NCBI RefSeq assembly: GCF_003182135.1
Contig: NZ_QGTL01000001.1
Span: 620,001 to 684,000, forward strand
DNA length: 64,000 nt
Origin: Nocardia neocaledoniensis
GTDB lineage: Bacteria; Actinomycetota; Actinomycetes; Mycobacteriales; Mycobacteriaceae
Direction: 5' to 3'
The translations under genes were made by a program, and so were the position numbers. The notes beneath the pieces were generated by a model, which had not been told where the DNA came from, searched no databases, and saw only the letters and a list, made by a program, of their open reading frames with translations. Numbering within the stretch: the first letter of the stretch is position 1; every line of letters starts with the position of its first letter. Positions 28,620-37,802 of the stretch are shown here, piece after piece.

Positions 28620-29018
28620 CTACGCCGTGGCCGGGGCGCCCATGAGCTGGATGAGGTTGCCGCAGGTGTCGTCGAAGACGGCGGTGGTGACCGCGCCCAT
28701 CGGCTGGGGCGGCTGGGTGAACAGGACGCCGAGGTCGAGCAGGCGGCGGTATTCGGCCTCGAGGTCGTCGACGGTGAAGACGATGCACGGGATGCCGTCG
28801 GCGGTGAGCGCGGTCTTGTAGTTCTGGGCGATCGGGTTCTGGTCGGGTTCGAGCAGCAGTTGGGTGCCGTCGACGTCGGCGGGCGAGACCAGCGTGAGCC
28901 AGTCGAACTCGCCGAGCGGGACCCGGTCCTTGACCTGGAAACCGAGCACGTCGGTGTAGAACTTCTCGGCTTTGTCCTGGTCGTCGACGAAGACGCTGGT
29001 CACTCCGATGCGGATCAT
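28620..29018 (-). CDS. VOC-family (glyoxalase/bleomycin resistance-like) protein
   Basis: A 132-residue protein with two beta-alpha-beta-beta-beta halves: MIRIGVTSVFVDDQDKAEKF, then a second half ending DDTCGNLIQLMGAP. Metal-site candidates are at the strand ends (Glu in the final strand is replaced by Gln in NLIQL). It may be a lyase, dioxygenase or binding protein; the substrate is unknown. The ATG at 29018 has a GGAGGA site and overlaps the ArsR-type gene by 4 nt, so both are expressed together. Confidence 0.85.
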   Translation of the reverse strand: MIRIGVTSVFVDDQDKAEKFYTDVLGFQVKDRVPLGEFDWLTLVSPADVDGTQLLLEPDQNPIAQNYKTALTADGIPCIVFTVDDLEAEYRRLLDLGVLFTQPPQPMGAVTTAVFDDTCGNLIQLMGAPATA

Positions 29019-29296
29019 GTGTCCTCCTGGGGGATGGGCCATCGTCGCGACACCGCGCGCAGCGGCGCGAAGTCGGCGTGATGGAACTTGTATCGGCCGG
29101 CACGACGGGTGGTGACCAGCCCCACGGCCTCGAGCATCCCCAGGTGCTGGGTGATCGCCTGCCGCGAGGAACTGATCCCGTGCTTGGTGGCGAGCTTGGC
29201 GCAGAGTTCGAACAGAGTCTGCCCGTCCCGTTCCGCCAGTTCGTCCAGGAGCGCGCGGCGTGTCGAGTCCGCGAGCGCGGTGAAGATATCGGTCAC
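29015..29296 (-). CDS. ArsR-family transcriptional regulator
   Basis: A 93-residue winged-helix protein: FTALADSTRRALLDELAERD, SSSRQAITQHLGMLEAVGLV, and a beta wing with RRAGRYKFHHADFAPLR. This version lacks the metal-binding CXC motif and belongs to the group usually paired with VOC or SRPBCC proteins. The GTG at 29296 has GAGGAG 8 nt upstream. The downstream VOC gene overlaps by ATGA. It is probably autoregulated through the inverted repeat just upstream. Confidence 0.88.
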   Translation of the reverse strand: MTDIFTALADSTRRALLDELAERDGQTLFELCAKLATKHGISSSRQAITQHLGMLEAVGLVTTRRAGRYKFHHADFAPLRAVSRRWPIPQEDT

Positions 29297-29334
29297 GGTG
29301 CGCGCTCCTCCCGTCGTCTCCCTGCGAACGATAG

Positions 29335-29350
29335 GCAAGCCCCAGCTTGC
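29335..29350. promoter_or_regulatory. Predicted operator upstream of the ArsR/VOC pair
   Basis: Perfect 6-bp inverted repeat GCAAGC and GCTTGC with a 4-nt spacer, 38 bp before the arsR-like GTG. Another CAAG element follows at 29355-29358. This is a good place for autorepression. Confidence 0.45.
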
Positions 29351-29379
29351 ATGTCAAGTATCGACCCAGGTGGACGCCG

Positions 29380-30288
29380 TCAGCCCTGGATTCGCCAGGC
29401 GCGGGCGGCGGTCAGCAGCTGGGTGCGCACCAGGTCGACGTGTGGCCGCGGCGGTGCGCCGACCCGGCGGGCGAGGAATCCGGTGTTGATCGGCGGATCG
29501 TCGGGGTCGAGCAGCGTCACCAGACTCGCCTCGGCGAGCTCCCGTTCGCACAGGTAACGCGGCAGCACGCTCAGCCCGGCCCCTGCGAGCACTGCCGACA
29601 GCACCGCGCGCAGGTCGGCGACGACCAGCGTCGGTTCCACCTCGAGCCGCGTCTGGAAGACGTGCCGCCAGTACCGGCGCAGGATCGGCAGATCGGTGGC
29701 GTAGCTGAGGACCGGGATCCCGGCGAGGACACCGGGCCCCTCGGCACGCAGCCGCCCGAGATCGATCCGGGCGGCCACCGTGGGCGCCGCGACGAGCACG
29801 AATTCCTCGTCGACCAGCGGCTCGGCAAGCACCGCGCGCCCACGCGGGCGCACCGTGGAAATGACCAGATCCAGGGTGCCCGAACGCAATTCGGCCAGCA
29901 GGTCGTCGGTGAGGCCGGGCTGGACCACGAGCCGCACCCCGTCGGCGAGCAGGGGCGCGAGCGCGGGCACCACCCGCGCCGCGATCATCTCGGCCGGACC
30001 GCCGAGCAGCACCGGCGGATCGGGCGCGGCGCGCTCGGTGACCGTGCCGCTGACCACCGCCTCCAGTTCCTCGAGCGGTGCGCTCACCCGCGCCGCCAGC
30101 TCGTGGCCGGCGGCGGTGGCGGCCACCCCGCGCGGAAGCCGCTCGAACAGCGGCCTGTCCAGGTGCCGCTCGAGCGCCTGGAGCTGGGCGGTGACCGTGG
30201 GCTGAGACAGGCCGATCTGGGCGGCGCCCGCCGTCAGCGATCCGGTGCGATACACGGCGAGAAACGTCCGTAGCTGCACCAGATCCAT
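29380..30288 (-). CDS. LysR-family transcriptional regulator
   Basis: A 302-residue LysR regulator: N-terminal helix-turn-helix MDLVQLRTFLAVYRTGSLTA with LSQPTVTAQLQALERHLDRP, then a substrate-binding domain (DLVISTVRPRGRAVLAEPLV and VLAGAGLSVLPRYL). The ATG at 30288 matches the family's usual start; an upstream start at 30324 would add 12 residues. It is divergent from the DJ-1-like gene and probably controls it. Confidence 0.88.
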   Translation of the reverse strand: MDLVQLRTFLAVYRTGSLTAGAAQIGLSQPTVTAQLQALERHLDRPLFERLPRGVAATAAGHELAARVSAPLEELEAVVSGTVTERAAPDPPVLLGGPAEMIAARVVPALAPLLADGVRLVVQPGLTDDLLAELRSGTLDLVISTVRPRGRAVLAEPLVDEEFVLVAAPTVAARIDLGRLRAEGPGVLAGIPVLSYATDLPILRRYWRHVFQTRLEVEPTLVVADLRAVLSAVLAGAGLSVLPRYLCERELAEASLVTLLDPDDPPINTGFLARRVGAPPRPHVDLVRTQLLTAARAWRIQG

Positions 30289-30322
30289 CGAGCCATCGGC
30301 TTGCCTATGTCTCATATCGGCC

Positions 30323-30341
30323 ATCCTATTGGTCAGCGGAT
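30323..30341. promoter_or_regulatory. Candidate LysR box
   Basis: ATCC-N11-GGAT in the divergent promoter between the LysR regulator and the DJ-1-like gene, matching the T-N11-A architecture typical of LysR sites. The arms are only 4 bp, so chance is possible. Confidence 0.35.
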
Positions 30342-30416
30342 TCCACCGGACCTAGCGTGGATTTCGGCGGTCGGTGACCCGGCCGCCGACCCCCTGTCGA
30401 ATGGAGTAGGAATCCG

Positions 30417-31112
30417 ATGGCACACATCCTGTTCGTCCTGACCGGTGCCGACCACTGGACCCTGGCCGACGGCACCGCGCACCCCACCGGGTACTGGGCC
30501 GAGGAGTTCGCCGCACCCTACGAGGCGTTCACCCGCGCCGGTCACACCGTCACCGTCGCCACTCCCGGCGGCGTCGTCCCGACCGTCGACAAGGCGAGCC
30601 TGGCCCCCGACGTGAACGGCGGCCCCGACGGCGCGGCCGCGGTCGCCGACGCCCTGTCGGCCGCCGAACCCGCACTGCGCCACCCCGTTTCGCTCGACGA
30701 GGTCAGCCTGTCCGACTACGACGCGGTCTTCTACCCCGGCGGCCACGGCCCGATGGAAGACCTCGCCGTCGACCCCGCCTCCGGTGCGCTGCTGTCCGCC
30801 GCGCTGGTCTCGGGCAAGCCGCTCGGCGTCGTCTGCCACGGACCGGCCGCGCTGCTCGCCACCGCCGATCCCGCGGGCCACTCCCCCTTCGCCGGCTACC
30901 GGCTGACCGGTTTCAGCAATGCCGAGGAGACCCAGGCCGGTCTGGCCGACAAGGCGAAGTGGCTGCTGCAGGACCGCCTCGTCGCCCTCGGCGTCGACTA
31001 CCGCGAGGGCGAGCCGTGGGCGCCCCACATCGAGATCGATCGCAACCTCTACACCGGCCAGAACCCGGCGTCCTCGGCTGACCTCGCCGCGAAGATGCTC
31101 GCCGCGCTGTGA
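30417..31112 (+). CDS. DJ-1/PfpI-family protein (Hsp31-like, class I glutamine amidotransferase fold)
   Basis: A 231-residue protein with the nucleophile elbow VVCHGPAALL (Cys about residue 141) and an upstream acidic site in YPGGHGPMEDL. The N-terminal ADHWTLADGTAHPTGYWAEE matches the Hsp31/glyoxalase III subgroup, which detoxifies methylglyoxal or repairs glycated proteins. A GGAGTAGG ribosome site precedes the ATG. It is divergent from a LysR regulator, suggesting induction by a small molecule. Confidence 0.88.
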   Translation: MAHILFVLTGADHWTLADGTAHPTGYWAEEFAAPYEAFTRAGHTVTVATPGGVVPTVDKASLAPDVNGGPDGAAAVADALSAAEPALRHPVSLDEVSLSDYDAVFYPGGHGPMEDLAVDPASGALLSAALVSGKPLGVVCHGPAALLATADPAGHSPFAGYRLTGFSNAEETQAGLADKAKWLLQDRLVALGVDYREGEPWAPHIEIDRNLYTGQNPASSADLAAKMLAAL

Positions 31113-31122
31113 GCGCGGGAGC

Positions 31123-31746
31123 TCATTCGGTGAGCTGAGCCAGTTCGGCGGCGAGATTGACCCGCGCCCGCTCCTCGTAGCGGGCGCGGGCGGTCGCGGT
31201 GCGGTACAGCACCGGCTGATTCGCCAGCGCCCGCAGCACGCCCGCGCGGCCCGCGCGGAACAGGTCGTCGGGGACGTGGGCGTATTCGGTACGCACGGCC
31301 GTGGCGTAGGCGGCGTAGCTCGCGGCGTCACCGCCGAGCACGACCAGGTCGGCGTCGCAGAGCACGGCGCCGTTGGCGTCGCCGGCTTCGGAGTCGTGGC
31401 CGCGGGTGAGCAGCACCAGCCGCACCACCTCGTCGACGAGTTCCGGTGCGGCGTCGAGGGATTCGAGGACGTCGCGAGCCAGGTCGGCGCTGCGTTCCTC
31501 GTTGTCGGCGCGGTCGACGGCGTAGATGGCGTCGTGGAAGAAGGCCGCGTACCGGACCGCGTCGATATCCGTTGCGTGCTCGGCCAATTCGTCGATGGCC
31601 GTCAGCATCGCGCGCAGATGTTCCAGGGTGTGGTAGTGCCGGTGGGGTTCGGCGTAGCGGGCGATGATCCCCGCACCGAGCGCGGCGGAGTCCACCCCGG
31701 CCAGCGCGGTCCAACGGTCGAGCAGATCCAGCGACGGCGACGACAT
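31123..31746 (-). CDS. HD-domain metal-dependent phosphohydrolase-like protein
   Basis: A 207-residue protein with the HD-type motif set HYHTLEHL, AAFFHDAIY and LTRGHDSEA, plus a late CDADLVVLGG. It belongs to the predicted metal-dependent HD family close to (p)ppGpp or nucleotide hydrolases; the substrate is unknown. The ATG at 31746 (MSSPSLDLL) is chosen because upstream residues are not conserved-looking. It ends 10 bp from the convergent DJ-1-like gene and is divergent from the oxidoreductase gene. Confidence 0.82.
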   Translation of the reverse strand: MSSPSLDLLDRWTALAGVDSAALGAGIIARYAEPHRHYHTLEHLRAMLTAIDELAEHATDIDAVRYAAFFHDAIYAVDRADNEERSADLARDVLESLDAAPELVDEVVRLVLLTRGHDSEAGDANGAVLCDADLVVLGGDAASYAAYATAVRTEYAHVPDDLFRAGRAGVLRALANQPVLYRTATARARYEERARVNLAAELAQLTE

Positions 31747-31828
31747 CACTCCAGTGTCGGCGGACCGGCGCGGGCCGACAACCCCGTTCACCGGAATGGC
31801 CGGGAACCGAAAAGCGTTCGTCTGGAAT

Positions 31829-32242
31829 GTGACTGATACCGCAGTGCTGTCCGAGGACCTGAAATCGTATCTGGACGAGGAGAAGGTGTACGCGACCGTC
31901 GCCACGGTCGGCGCCAACGGGCACCCCCATCTGACCGTGGTCTGGATCAAGCGCGAGGGCGACGAGCTGGTGTTCTCCACCACCGTCGACCGGCAGCAGG
32001 CCAAGAACCTGGCCCGTGATCCGCGCATCACGGTGATGGTGAACCCGCCGGAGCGCCCGTTCCTCTACGCCGAGATCCGCGGCACCGCGACCACCGTCCC
32101 CGATCCCGAGCGGGCGCTGCCCGACGAGATGTCGCTGAAGTACACCGGCAAGCCCTACCGCGAGTTCAACCCCGCCTCCGTGCACGACGGCGAGCGCGTG
32201 ATCGTGCGCGTCACCCCGCGCCGGGTCGCGGGCCGCCTCTGA
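31829..32242 (+). CDS. PPOX-class F420-dependent oxidoreductase-like protein
   Basis: A 137-residue split-barrel flavin/deazaflavin protein: YATVATVGANGHPHLTVVW, then ELVFSTTVDRQQAKNLARDP and a C-terminal RVIVRVTPRRVAGRL. This fits the TIGR03618-type family that uses coenzyme F420, common in mycobacteria and Nocardia. The GTG at 31829 is the best start by alignment; an in-frame ATG lies about 30 nt earlier. It converges with efpA, 18 bp apart. Confidence 0.85.
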   Translation: MTDTAVLSEDLKSYLDEEKVYATVATVGANGHPHLTVVWIKREGDELVFSTTVDRQQAKNLARDPRITVMVNPPERPFLYAEIRGTATTVPDPERALPDEMSLKYTGKPYREFNPASVHDGERVIVRVTPRRVAGRL

Positions 32243-32260
32243 CCGCGAGGCCCGGCGCGC

Positions 32261-33721
32261 TCAGCTGCGCTGGGCCTCTTCCTGGGCGTGCTGGGCCTGC
32301 ACCAGCTGCGCGGGCGTGTAGCGCAGCGTCAGCGCGACGAGTCCGGCCAGGACCGCCAGCCCGGCACACACCAGCAGCACCAGCGTGTAGCCGCTGTTGA
32401 GCGCGTCGATCTCGGTGGGGTTCATCTGCGCCGCCAGCCCGTCGCGGCCGCCCAGTGACAGCGTCCGCGAGGCCGCGATCGGGCTGAGCAGGCCGATCGC
32501 GATCGGGGTCGCCAGGTTCATGAACATCTGGCCGACCGCCGAGAGCGGGCCGATGTTCGAGGGCGGCACCCCGACCAGCACACACAGCGGCGCCAGCACC
32601 ATGGCCACGCCGACGCCGAAGCCGATCACCAGCAGCAGCGCGAGCAGCGTGGGCAGGTACTGCACGTGCCGGTCCAGGGTCGAGCCGAAGAACAGGCCGC
32701 AGGCCAGCACGGCTGCCGCGGCCGCGAGCAGCCAGCGCGGCGCGATCACCAGCGCCGCCTTGGAGGCCACCGCGCCACCGACGCCGATGCCGATGGTGAA
32801 CGGGATCGAGGCGAGACCGGCCTGCAGCGGGCTGTAGCCGAGCACGTTCTGCAGCAGCTGGGCGACGAAGAACGTCATCGCGCCGAGCACCGCGCCGGCC
32901 AGGAAGATCAGGGCGAAGGTGGCGACCCGGTCGCGGCTGTCGAACAGCGACCAGGGCAGTAGCGGATCGGCCTCGCGGCGCTCGGTGAGCACGAAGATCA
33001 CCAGCAGCGCGAACCCGCCGATCAGCGAGCCGAGGATGATCGGGCTGGTCCAGCCCATCGCCGGGCCCTCGGTCGCGCCGAACACGATGGTCGCGCACGC
33101 GAGGGTGCCCAGGATCGCGCCCTTGATGTCGAGCGGGGTGCGCTGGTGCACGGTGTCGGTGAGCTTGTAGACGGCCCCGAGCACGATCAGCGCGCCGATC
33201 GGCACGTTGATCAGGAAGATCCAGCGCCACGAGAACTCGGTGAGCGCACCGCCGACGACCAGGCCGCCGACCGAGCCGATGCCTGCCATCGACCCGACGA
33301 TCGCGATCGCCTGGTTCCTGGCGGGTCCTGGTGCGAACGTGGTGGCGACCAGCGCGAACGCGGTCGGCGCCGCGATGGCGGCGCCCGCACCCTGGAAGGC
33401 GCGCGCGATCAGCAGCATCGCCTCGCCGGTGGCCAGCCCGCAGGCCAGCGAGGCGGCGGTGAACAGGCCGACGCCGTAGATGAGCATCCGCTTGCGGCCG
33501 AAGGCGTCGCCGAGCCTGCCGCCGAGCAGCATCAGGCCCGCGAAGGTCAGGCCGTAGGAGGTCACCGTCCACGCGCTGCCGGAGCTGGACAGCCCCATCT
33601 CCTCCTGCAGCCGTGGCAGGGCGAAGATCACGACGGTGCCGTCGAGCACCACCATGAGCTGCAGGCCGCTCAGTACGAGGATGGCGAGGCCGAAGGCCCG
33701 CTTCGTCACCGGATACTGCAT
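32261..33721 (-). CDS. efpA: DHA2-family MFS efflux pump, EfpA-like
   Basis: A 486-residue transporter with 14 predicted helices. Motif A is LLGGRLGDAFGRKRM, motif C-like residues lie in GSVGGLVVGGALTEFSWRW, and the C-terminus ends YTPAQLVQAQHAQEE. The sequence and its position beside cysG and after proS match M. tuberculosis EfpA (Rv2846c). It is a proton-driven exporter of drugs and possibly lipids. The ATG at 33721 (MQYPVTKRAFG) is preferred over 33775. Confidence 0.9.
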   Translation of the reverse strand: MQYPVTKRAFGLAILVLSGLQLMVVLDGTVVIFALPRLQEEMGLSSSGSAWTVTSYGLTFAGLMLLGGRLGDAFGRKRMLIYGVGLFTAASLACGLATGEAMLLIARAFQGAGAAIAAPTAFALVATTFAPGPARNQAIAIVGSMAGIGSVGGLVVGGALTEFSWRWIFLINVPIGALIVLGAVYKLTDTVHQRTPLDIKGAILGTLACATIVFGATEGPAMGWTSPIILGSLIGGFALLVIFVLTERREADPLLPWSLFDSRDRVATFALIFLAGAVLGAMTFFVAQLLQNVLGYSPLQAGLASIPFTIGIGVGGAVASKAALVIAPRWLLAAAAAVLACGLFFGSTLDRHVQYLPTLLALLLVIGFGVGVAMVLAPLCVLVGVPPSNIGPLSAVGQMFMNLATPIAIGLLSPIAASRTLSLGGRDGLAAQMNPTEIDALNSGYTLVLLVCAGLAVLAGLVALTLRYTPAQLVQAQHAQEEAQRS

Positions 33722-33799
33722 CGTCGCAGCGGGTTTATCGAGCACAACGTGGCAGTGTAATTGGCACCGCGGCAACGCACCGGTGCGCGGGCCGCGAAG

Positions 33800-35041
33800 C
33801 TAGTCCAGCCCGAAACCGGCAGTCGGCCCGATGACGATGATCGCGGGCGGTCGGATGCCCTCGGACCTGACCTTCTCCGCGACGGTCGCCAGGTCGGCGC
33901 GCACCACGCGCTGGGTGCGCAGCGTGCCCTCCTGGATGACCGCGGCCGGGGTGTCGGCCGCGCGGCCGCCGTCGAGCAGGGCCGCGGCGAACTTGTCGAT
34001 CCGCTCGACCGCCATCATCAACACGAGGGTGCCGCGCAGCTTGGCCAGCGCCGACCAGTCGACGAGCGAATCCGGGTGATCGGGCGCCACGTGCCCGCTC
34101 ACCACGACGAACTCGTGGGTCACGCCGCGATGGGTCACCGGGATGCCCGCGGCGCCGGGGACCGAGATCGGGCTGGTGATGCCGGGCACGACCGTCACCG
34201 GGATGCCCGCCTCGGCGCAGGCCTCGAGTTCCTCGTAGCCGCGGCCGAACACGTACGGGTCGCCGCCCTTGAGCCGGACGACGAACTTGCCCGCCTTGGC
34301 GCCCTCGACGAGGGCGAGGTTGATCGCCTCCTGTGCCATCGAGCGGCCGTAGGGGATCTTCGCGGCGTCGATCACCTCGACGTGCGGGCCCAGTTCGGCG
34401 AGCAGTTCCGGCGGGGCCAGCCGGTCGGCCACGACCAGGTCGGCACGGGCGAGCAGGCGGCGGCCGCGCACGGTGATCAGGTCGGGATCGCCGGGTCCGC
34501 CGCCGACCAGGGCGACGCCGGGGGTCACCGGTTCCGAATCGTCGGTCACCACGCCGGATTGCAGCGCTTCGAGCAGGCCGTTGCGCACGGCGGCCGAGCG
34601 GCGGTGCGCGCCACCGGCGAGCACGCCGAGGGTCAGGCCGTCGTAGCGGGCGGTGGCCGGGGTGACGGCGGTGCCGTCGCGGGCGATGTCGGCGCGGACG
34701 CAGAAGATCCGCTTCGCCGTGGCCTCGGCGACGACTGCCGCGTTGGTCTCGGGTTCGTCCGTGCAGGCCATCGCGTACCAGGCGTCGTCGAGATCGCCGT
34801 CGGCGTAGGCGCGCAGGGTGACGGTGAGTTGCCCGGCGGTCGCCATGCCCTCGACCGCGGGCGTAACCGCCCTGCTGATCACGTGGACGTCGGCGCCCGA
34901 GGCCACGAGCAGACCGAGCCTGCGCTGGGCGACCGTCCCGCCGCCGACCACGACGACCCTGCGTCCGCGCAGATCGAGCCCGACCAGGTAGTTCGGGTCC
35001 CCGGCGGGCTGGTTCTCTACGGCGTCTGACGTGTTCGGCAC
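33800..35041 (-). CDS. cysG: Siroheme synthase/uroporphyrinogen-III C-methyltransferase
   Basis: A 413-residue fusion. The N-terminal precorrin-2 dehydrogenase-like domain has LRGRRVVVVGGGTVAQRR, and the C-terminal SUMT domain (from about residue 168) has VALVGGGPGDPDLITVRG, VRLKGGDPYVFGRG and VVPGITS. It methylates uroporphyrinogen III at C2 and C7 to precorrin-2 for siroheme and cobalamin. The C-terminal part of the N-domain is shorter than in E. coli CysG, so ferrochelatase activity is uncertain. The GTG start has TAGGCT 8 nt upstream, suggesting leaderless expression. Confidence 0.93.
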   Translation of the reverse strand: MPNTSDAVENQPAGDPNYLVGLDLRGRRVVVVGGGTVAQRRLGLLVASGADVHVISRAVTPAVEGMATAGQLTVTLRAYADGDLDDAWYAMACTDEPETNAAVVAEATAKRIFCVRADIARDGTAVTPATARYDGLTLGVLAGGAHRRSAAVRNGLLEALQSGVVTDDSEPVTPGVALVGGGPGDPDLITVRGRRLLARADLVVADRLAPPELLAELGPHVEVIDAAKIPYGRSMAQEAINLALVEGAKAGKFVVRLKGGDPYVFGRGYEELEACAEAGIPVTVVPGITSPISVPGAAGIPVTHRGVTHEFVVVSGHVAPDHPDSLVDWSALAKLRGTLVLMMAVERIDKFAAALLDGGRAADTPAAVIQEGTLRTQRVVRADLATVAEKVRSEGIRPPAIIVIGPTAGFGLD

Positions 35042-35117
35042 AGTGGACGAGCCTAGTTCGTGCCGTGGACGCCGCCGAATTCGGCCGCCGACACACCGCG
35101 ACTGTGCCGGCGGCGGC

Positions 35118-36473
35118 TCAGCCCACGTACGGGTTGTTCTGGACCCAGCGGAACCCGGTGCCGCGGAGCGGGAACCTGTCGAGGTCCGTGCGGCTCAGCG
35201 TGACCGTCGTGGCCCTGCCGCCGACGTCGCCGCGCAGCACGAGCCGGTCCTCGGTGGGTCGTTCGACGGTGAGGGTGGCGTACGGCGCGGGCGCCGAATC
35301 CGGCGGCGACGCGGGCAGAGTCAGGGTCAATGTGGGCGCGGCCGGGTCGGTGGTGGCCGTCGCGGGGACGAGGGTGTCGTCCATCCGCTGGTACGCGGCG
35401 CCGCCGGTGTCGATGATCAGGCGCTGCCAGCGCGTCTCGTCGGTGCGCAGCGCGGGCACCTGGTCACCGTCGACGGTGTACTCGGCGACCTCCCAGATGC
35501 CGTACAGCTCCGGTTTCGGTGCGCCGCCGCCGTACTCGCGCCAGGAATCCATGCCCAGGTACACGCAGCCGCCCACGATCCACAGGCCGAGTGCGACCTG
35601 CGCCAGGCTCGCCCACCGATTCGCCCGGGCCGAGCCGAACAGCGGCGGCTGGGTCGCCGGCCCCGAAGCACGTTCCAGCACGAGCACATTCGCCAGCCGG
35701 CGCGCCTGCGGAGCGAGCAGGACCAGGCTCATCAGCAGCAGGTGCCCGGACAGCATCTTCACCGGCACGTCGAAGGTGAGGTTGAGCAGGAACACCTGCG
35801 CCATGCTCACCACGCTCAGCAGCGCGCCCAGGGTCGCGGTGCGCGGCCAGAACAGCAACAGGCCGGCGAGCACCTCGGCGAGTCCGAGCGACATCTCGTA
35901 GACCGGCGAGGAACCGACCTGGGTCCACAGCATCGACATCGGGCTCAGGTCGCCGACGCGGGTGAGCAGCGTGGTGAGCGCGGGCTCGGGCATCTGGGTG
36001 GGGATCAGCTTGGCGAAGCCGTAGAACAGCATCTGGCCGCCCACGCAGAGCCGCAGCGCGGTCATGAACCAGCTGAGCGATCGGGGGTAGGCCACGCGAC
36101 CGCGGTCGAGCACCGACCACACGACCGTGACCAGCAGGGCGACCAGCAGCACCAGGCCGCACTGGATCCAGATCGCCGCCTGGTCGCCGCTGCCGTTCAT
36201 CGTGAGCTCGGCCTCGACCCCGAACACGTGCTCACCGATCCAGCGACTCACCGGCGCGAGCGACATCATCTGCCACGCGATGGCGTCCTCGGGCAACTGC
36301 CGCGCGAGGGCGCCCAGGAAGACGAAGGTGATCTGCGCCATCCACAGGCAGAACAGTCCCAGGTAGGCGACGGTGAACCGGAACGCGATCCGGGTGATCG
36401 GATGCCAGGCGGGCGGCGGCGCGGCGGGGCTCACGTCGTCGCTGGTCGCACGCTCTGTCGTCGCTGCGGTCAC
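35118..36473 (-). CDS. DoxX-like membrane protein with C-terminal soluble domain
   Basis: A 451-residue protein. The first 320 residues contain about seven or eight hydrophobic helices, including the DoxX-like FMTALRLCVGGQMLFYGFAK and MSLGLAEVLAGLLLFWP. The last 120 residues are a soluble beta-rich domain (TLTLTLPASP, TLTVERPTEDRLVLRGDVGG) that probably faces outside. DoxX-family proteins are linked to redox or quinone functions, but none is assigned here. A GAGGAGG site precedes the GTG start. The 193-bp gap to the divergent phosphotransferase holds promoters only. Confidence 0.78.
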   Translation of the reverse strand: MTAATTERATSDDVSPAAPPPAWHPITRIAFRFTVAYLGLFCLWMAQITFVFLGALARQLPEDAIAWQMMSLAPVSRWIGEHVFGVEAELTMNGSGDQAAIWIQCGLVLLVALLVTVVWSVLDRGRVAYPRSLSWFMTALRLCVGGQMLFYGFAKLIPTQMPEPALTTLLTRVGDLSPMSMLWTQVGSSPVYEMSLGLAEVLAGLLLFWPRTATLGALLSVVSMAQVFLLNLTFDVPVKMLSGHLLLMSLVLLAPQARRLANVLVLERASGPATQPPLFGSARANRWASLAQVALGLWIVGGCVYLGMDSWREYGGGAPKPELYGIWEVAEYTVDGDQVPALRTDETRWQRLIIDTGGAAYQRMDDTLVPATATTDPAAPTLTLTLPASPPDSAPAPYATLTVERPTEDRLVLRGDVGGRATTVTLSRTDLDRFPLRGTGFRWVQNNPYVG

Positions 36474-36666
36474 CCACGCCTCCTCATCGAGTTATCTTGT
36501 TACTCAAGCTAATCGGTGAGGGCGGTGGGGCGCGTCCGGGGAAACCCTGATCTTCGGCGGTGTCAACCCCGAGTCTCGATCACCGACGCGGCCCTTACAT
36601 TCCGGTATCTTGTCCGGTACCCAGAAGTGACACACGTTACAGTTCGGCGACAGGGGTACCGCACAC

Positions 36667-37791
36667 ATGTCCGAAGATCAGGACCCGGCCGCGCGGGTGT
36701 CGCTCACTGTCAGCGCGCGCGATCTGGACGAATTGTCCGGGCAGTTGGCGCGCTGGCTGACAGGCCAGGTCGGCGCGCCCGTGACGGTGGAGAACCTGAG
36801 CAAGCCGTCGGCGGGCGGCATGTCGAGCACCACGATTCTCTTCGACGCGCGATGGCAGACCGGCGAGACGGCCGAGAGCGGGTCGTTCGTGCTGCGGATG
36901 GCGCCCGAGGACGGCTCGTTCCCCGTCTTCGAGTCCTACGACCTGCCGATGCAGTACCAGGTGATGTCCGGCGTCGCCGCGGCCTCGACGGTCGCCGTGC
37001 CGCCGCTGCGCTGGCTCGAGACCGACGAATCCGTGTTCGGCTCCCCGTTTCTCGTGATGGAGAAGGTGGAGGGCAGGGCGCCCTCGGACAATCCGCCCTA
37101 CGTGTTCTTCGGCTGGCTGTTCGACGCCACCGCGCAGGAGCGGGCCCGCATCGCCGACGCGACGGTCGAGGTGATCACCCAGGTGCACGCCATCGACGAC
37201 GCCGCCCGGCGTTTCCCGCTGCTCGACGGCGAGGGTTCGGCGCTGCGCAGGCACTTCCAGGCCCAGCGCGCCTGGTACGCGTGGGCGCTGACCGACCACG
37301 GGGTCCGGGTGCCGCTCATCGAGCGCAGCTTCGACTGGCTCGAGGCCCACTGGCCCGCCGACCCCGGCCCCGAGGTCCTGAACTGGGGTGACGCCCGGCC
37401 GGGCAACATCCTGTTCGACGGGTTCACCCCTGCCGCGGTACTCGACTGGGAGATGGCCACGCTCGGCCCGCGCGAGCTGGACCTGGGCTGGATCATCTTC
37501 ATCCACCGCTTCTTCCAGGACATCGCCACCCGCTTCGACCAGCCGGGCCTGCCCGACTTCCTGCGCCGGGACGCGGTGGTCGCGAAATACGAGGAGCTGT
37601 CCGGACATTCGGTTCGGAACCTGGATTTCTACATCGTCTACGCGGCGCTGCGGCACGCGATCGTGATGGCCAGGATCAAGTGCCGGATGATCCACTTCGG
37701 CGAGGACACCGTGCCCGACGACCCGGACGACTACGTGATGCACCGGCTCAGCCTCGAGGCCTTGCTCGACGGCACCTACGAGTGGGACTGA
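36667..37791 (+). CDS. Aminoglycoside phosphotransferase-fold kinase (ACAD10-like)
   Basis: A 374-residue kinase-fold protein. The catalytic loop and metal-binding residues are NWGDARPGNILFD (in place of the classical HxD, NxD) and VLDWEMATLGPRELDLGW. Such proteins usually lie in fatty-acid or steroid loci and may phosphorylate hydroxyacyl intermediates. The histidine of the catalytic loop is replaced (NWGD rather than HGD), which is seen in this subfamily. It is followed 11 bp downstream by an unknown gene with which it is probably co-transcribed. Confidence 0.82.
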   Translation: MSEDQDPAARVSLTVSARDLDELSGQLARWLTGQVGAPVTVENLSKPSAGGMSSTTILFDARWQTGETAESGSFVLRMAPEDGSFPVFESYDLPMQYQVMSGVAAASTVAVPPLRWLETDESVFGSPFLVMEKVEGRAPSDNPPYVFFGWLFDATAQERARIADATVEVITQVHAIDDAARRFPLLDGEGSALRRHFQAQRAWYAWALTDHGVRVPLIERSFDWLEAHWPADPGPEVLNWGDARPGNILFDGFTPAAVLDWEMATLGPRELDLGWIIFIHRFFQDIATRFDQPGLPDFLRRDAVVAKYEELSGHSVRNLDFYIVYAALRHAIVMARIKCRMIHFGEDTVPDDPDDYVMHRLSLEALLDGTYEWD

Positions 37792-37802
37792 CTGGAGAGA
37801 CG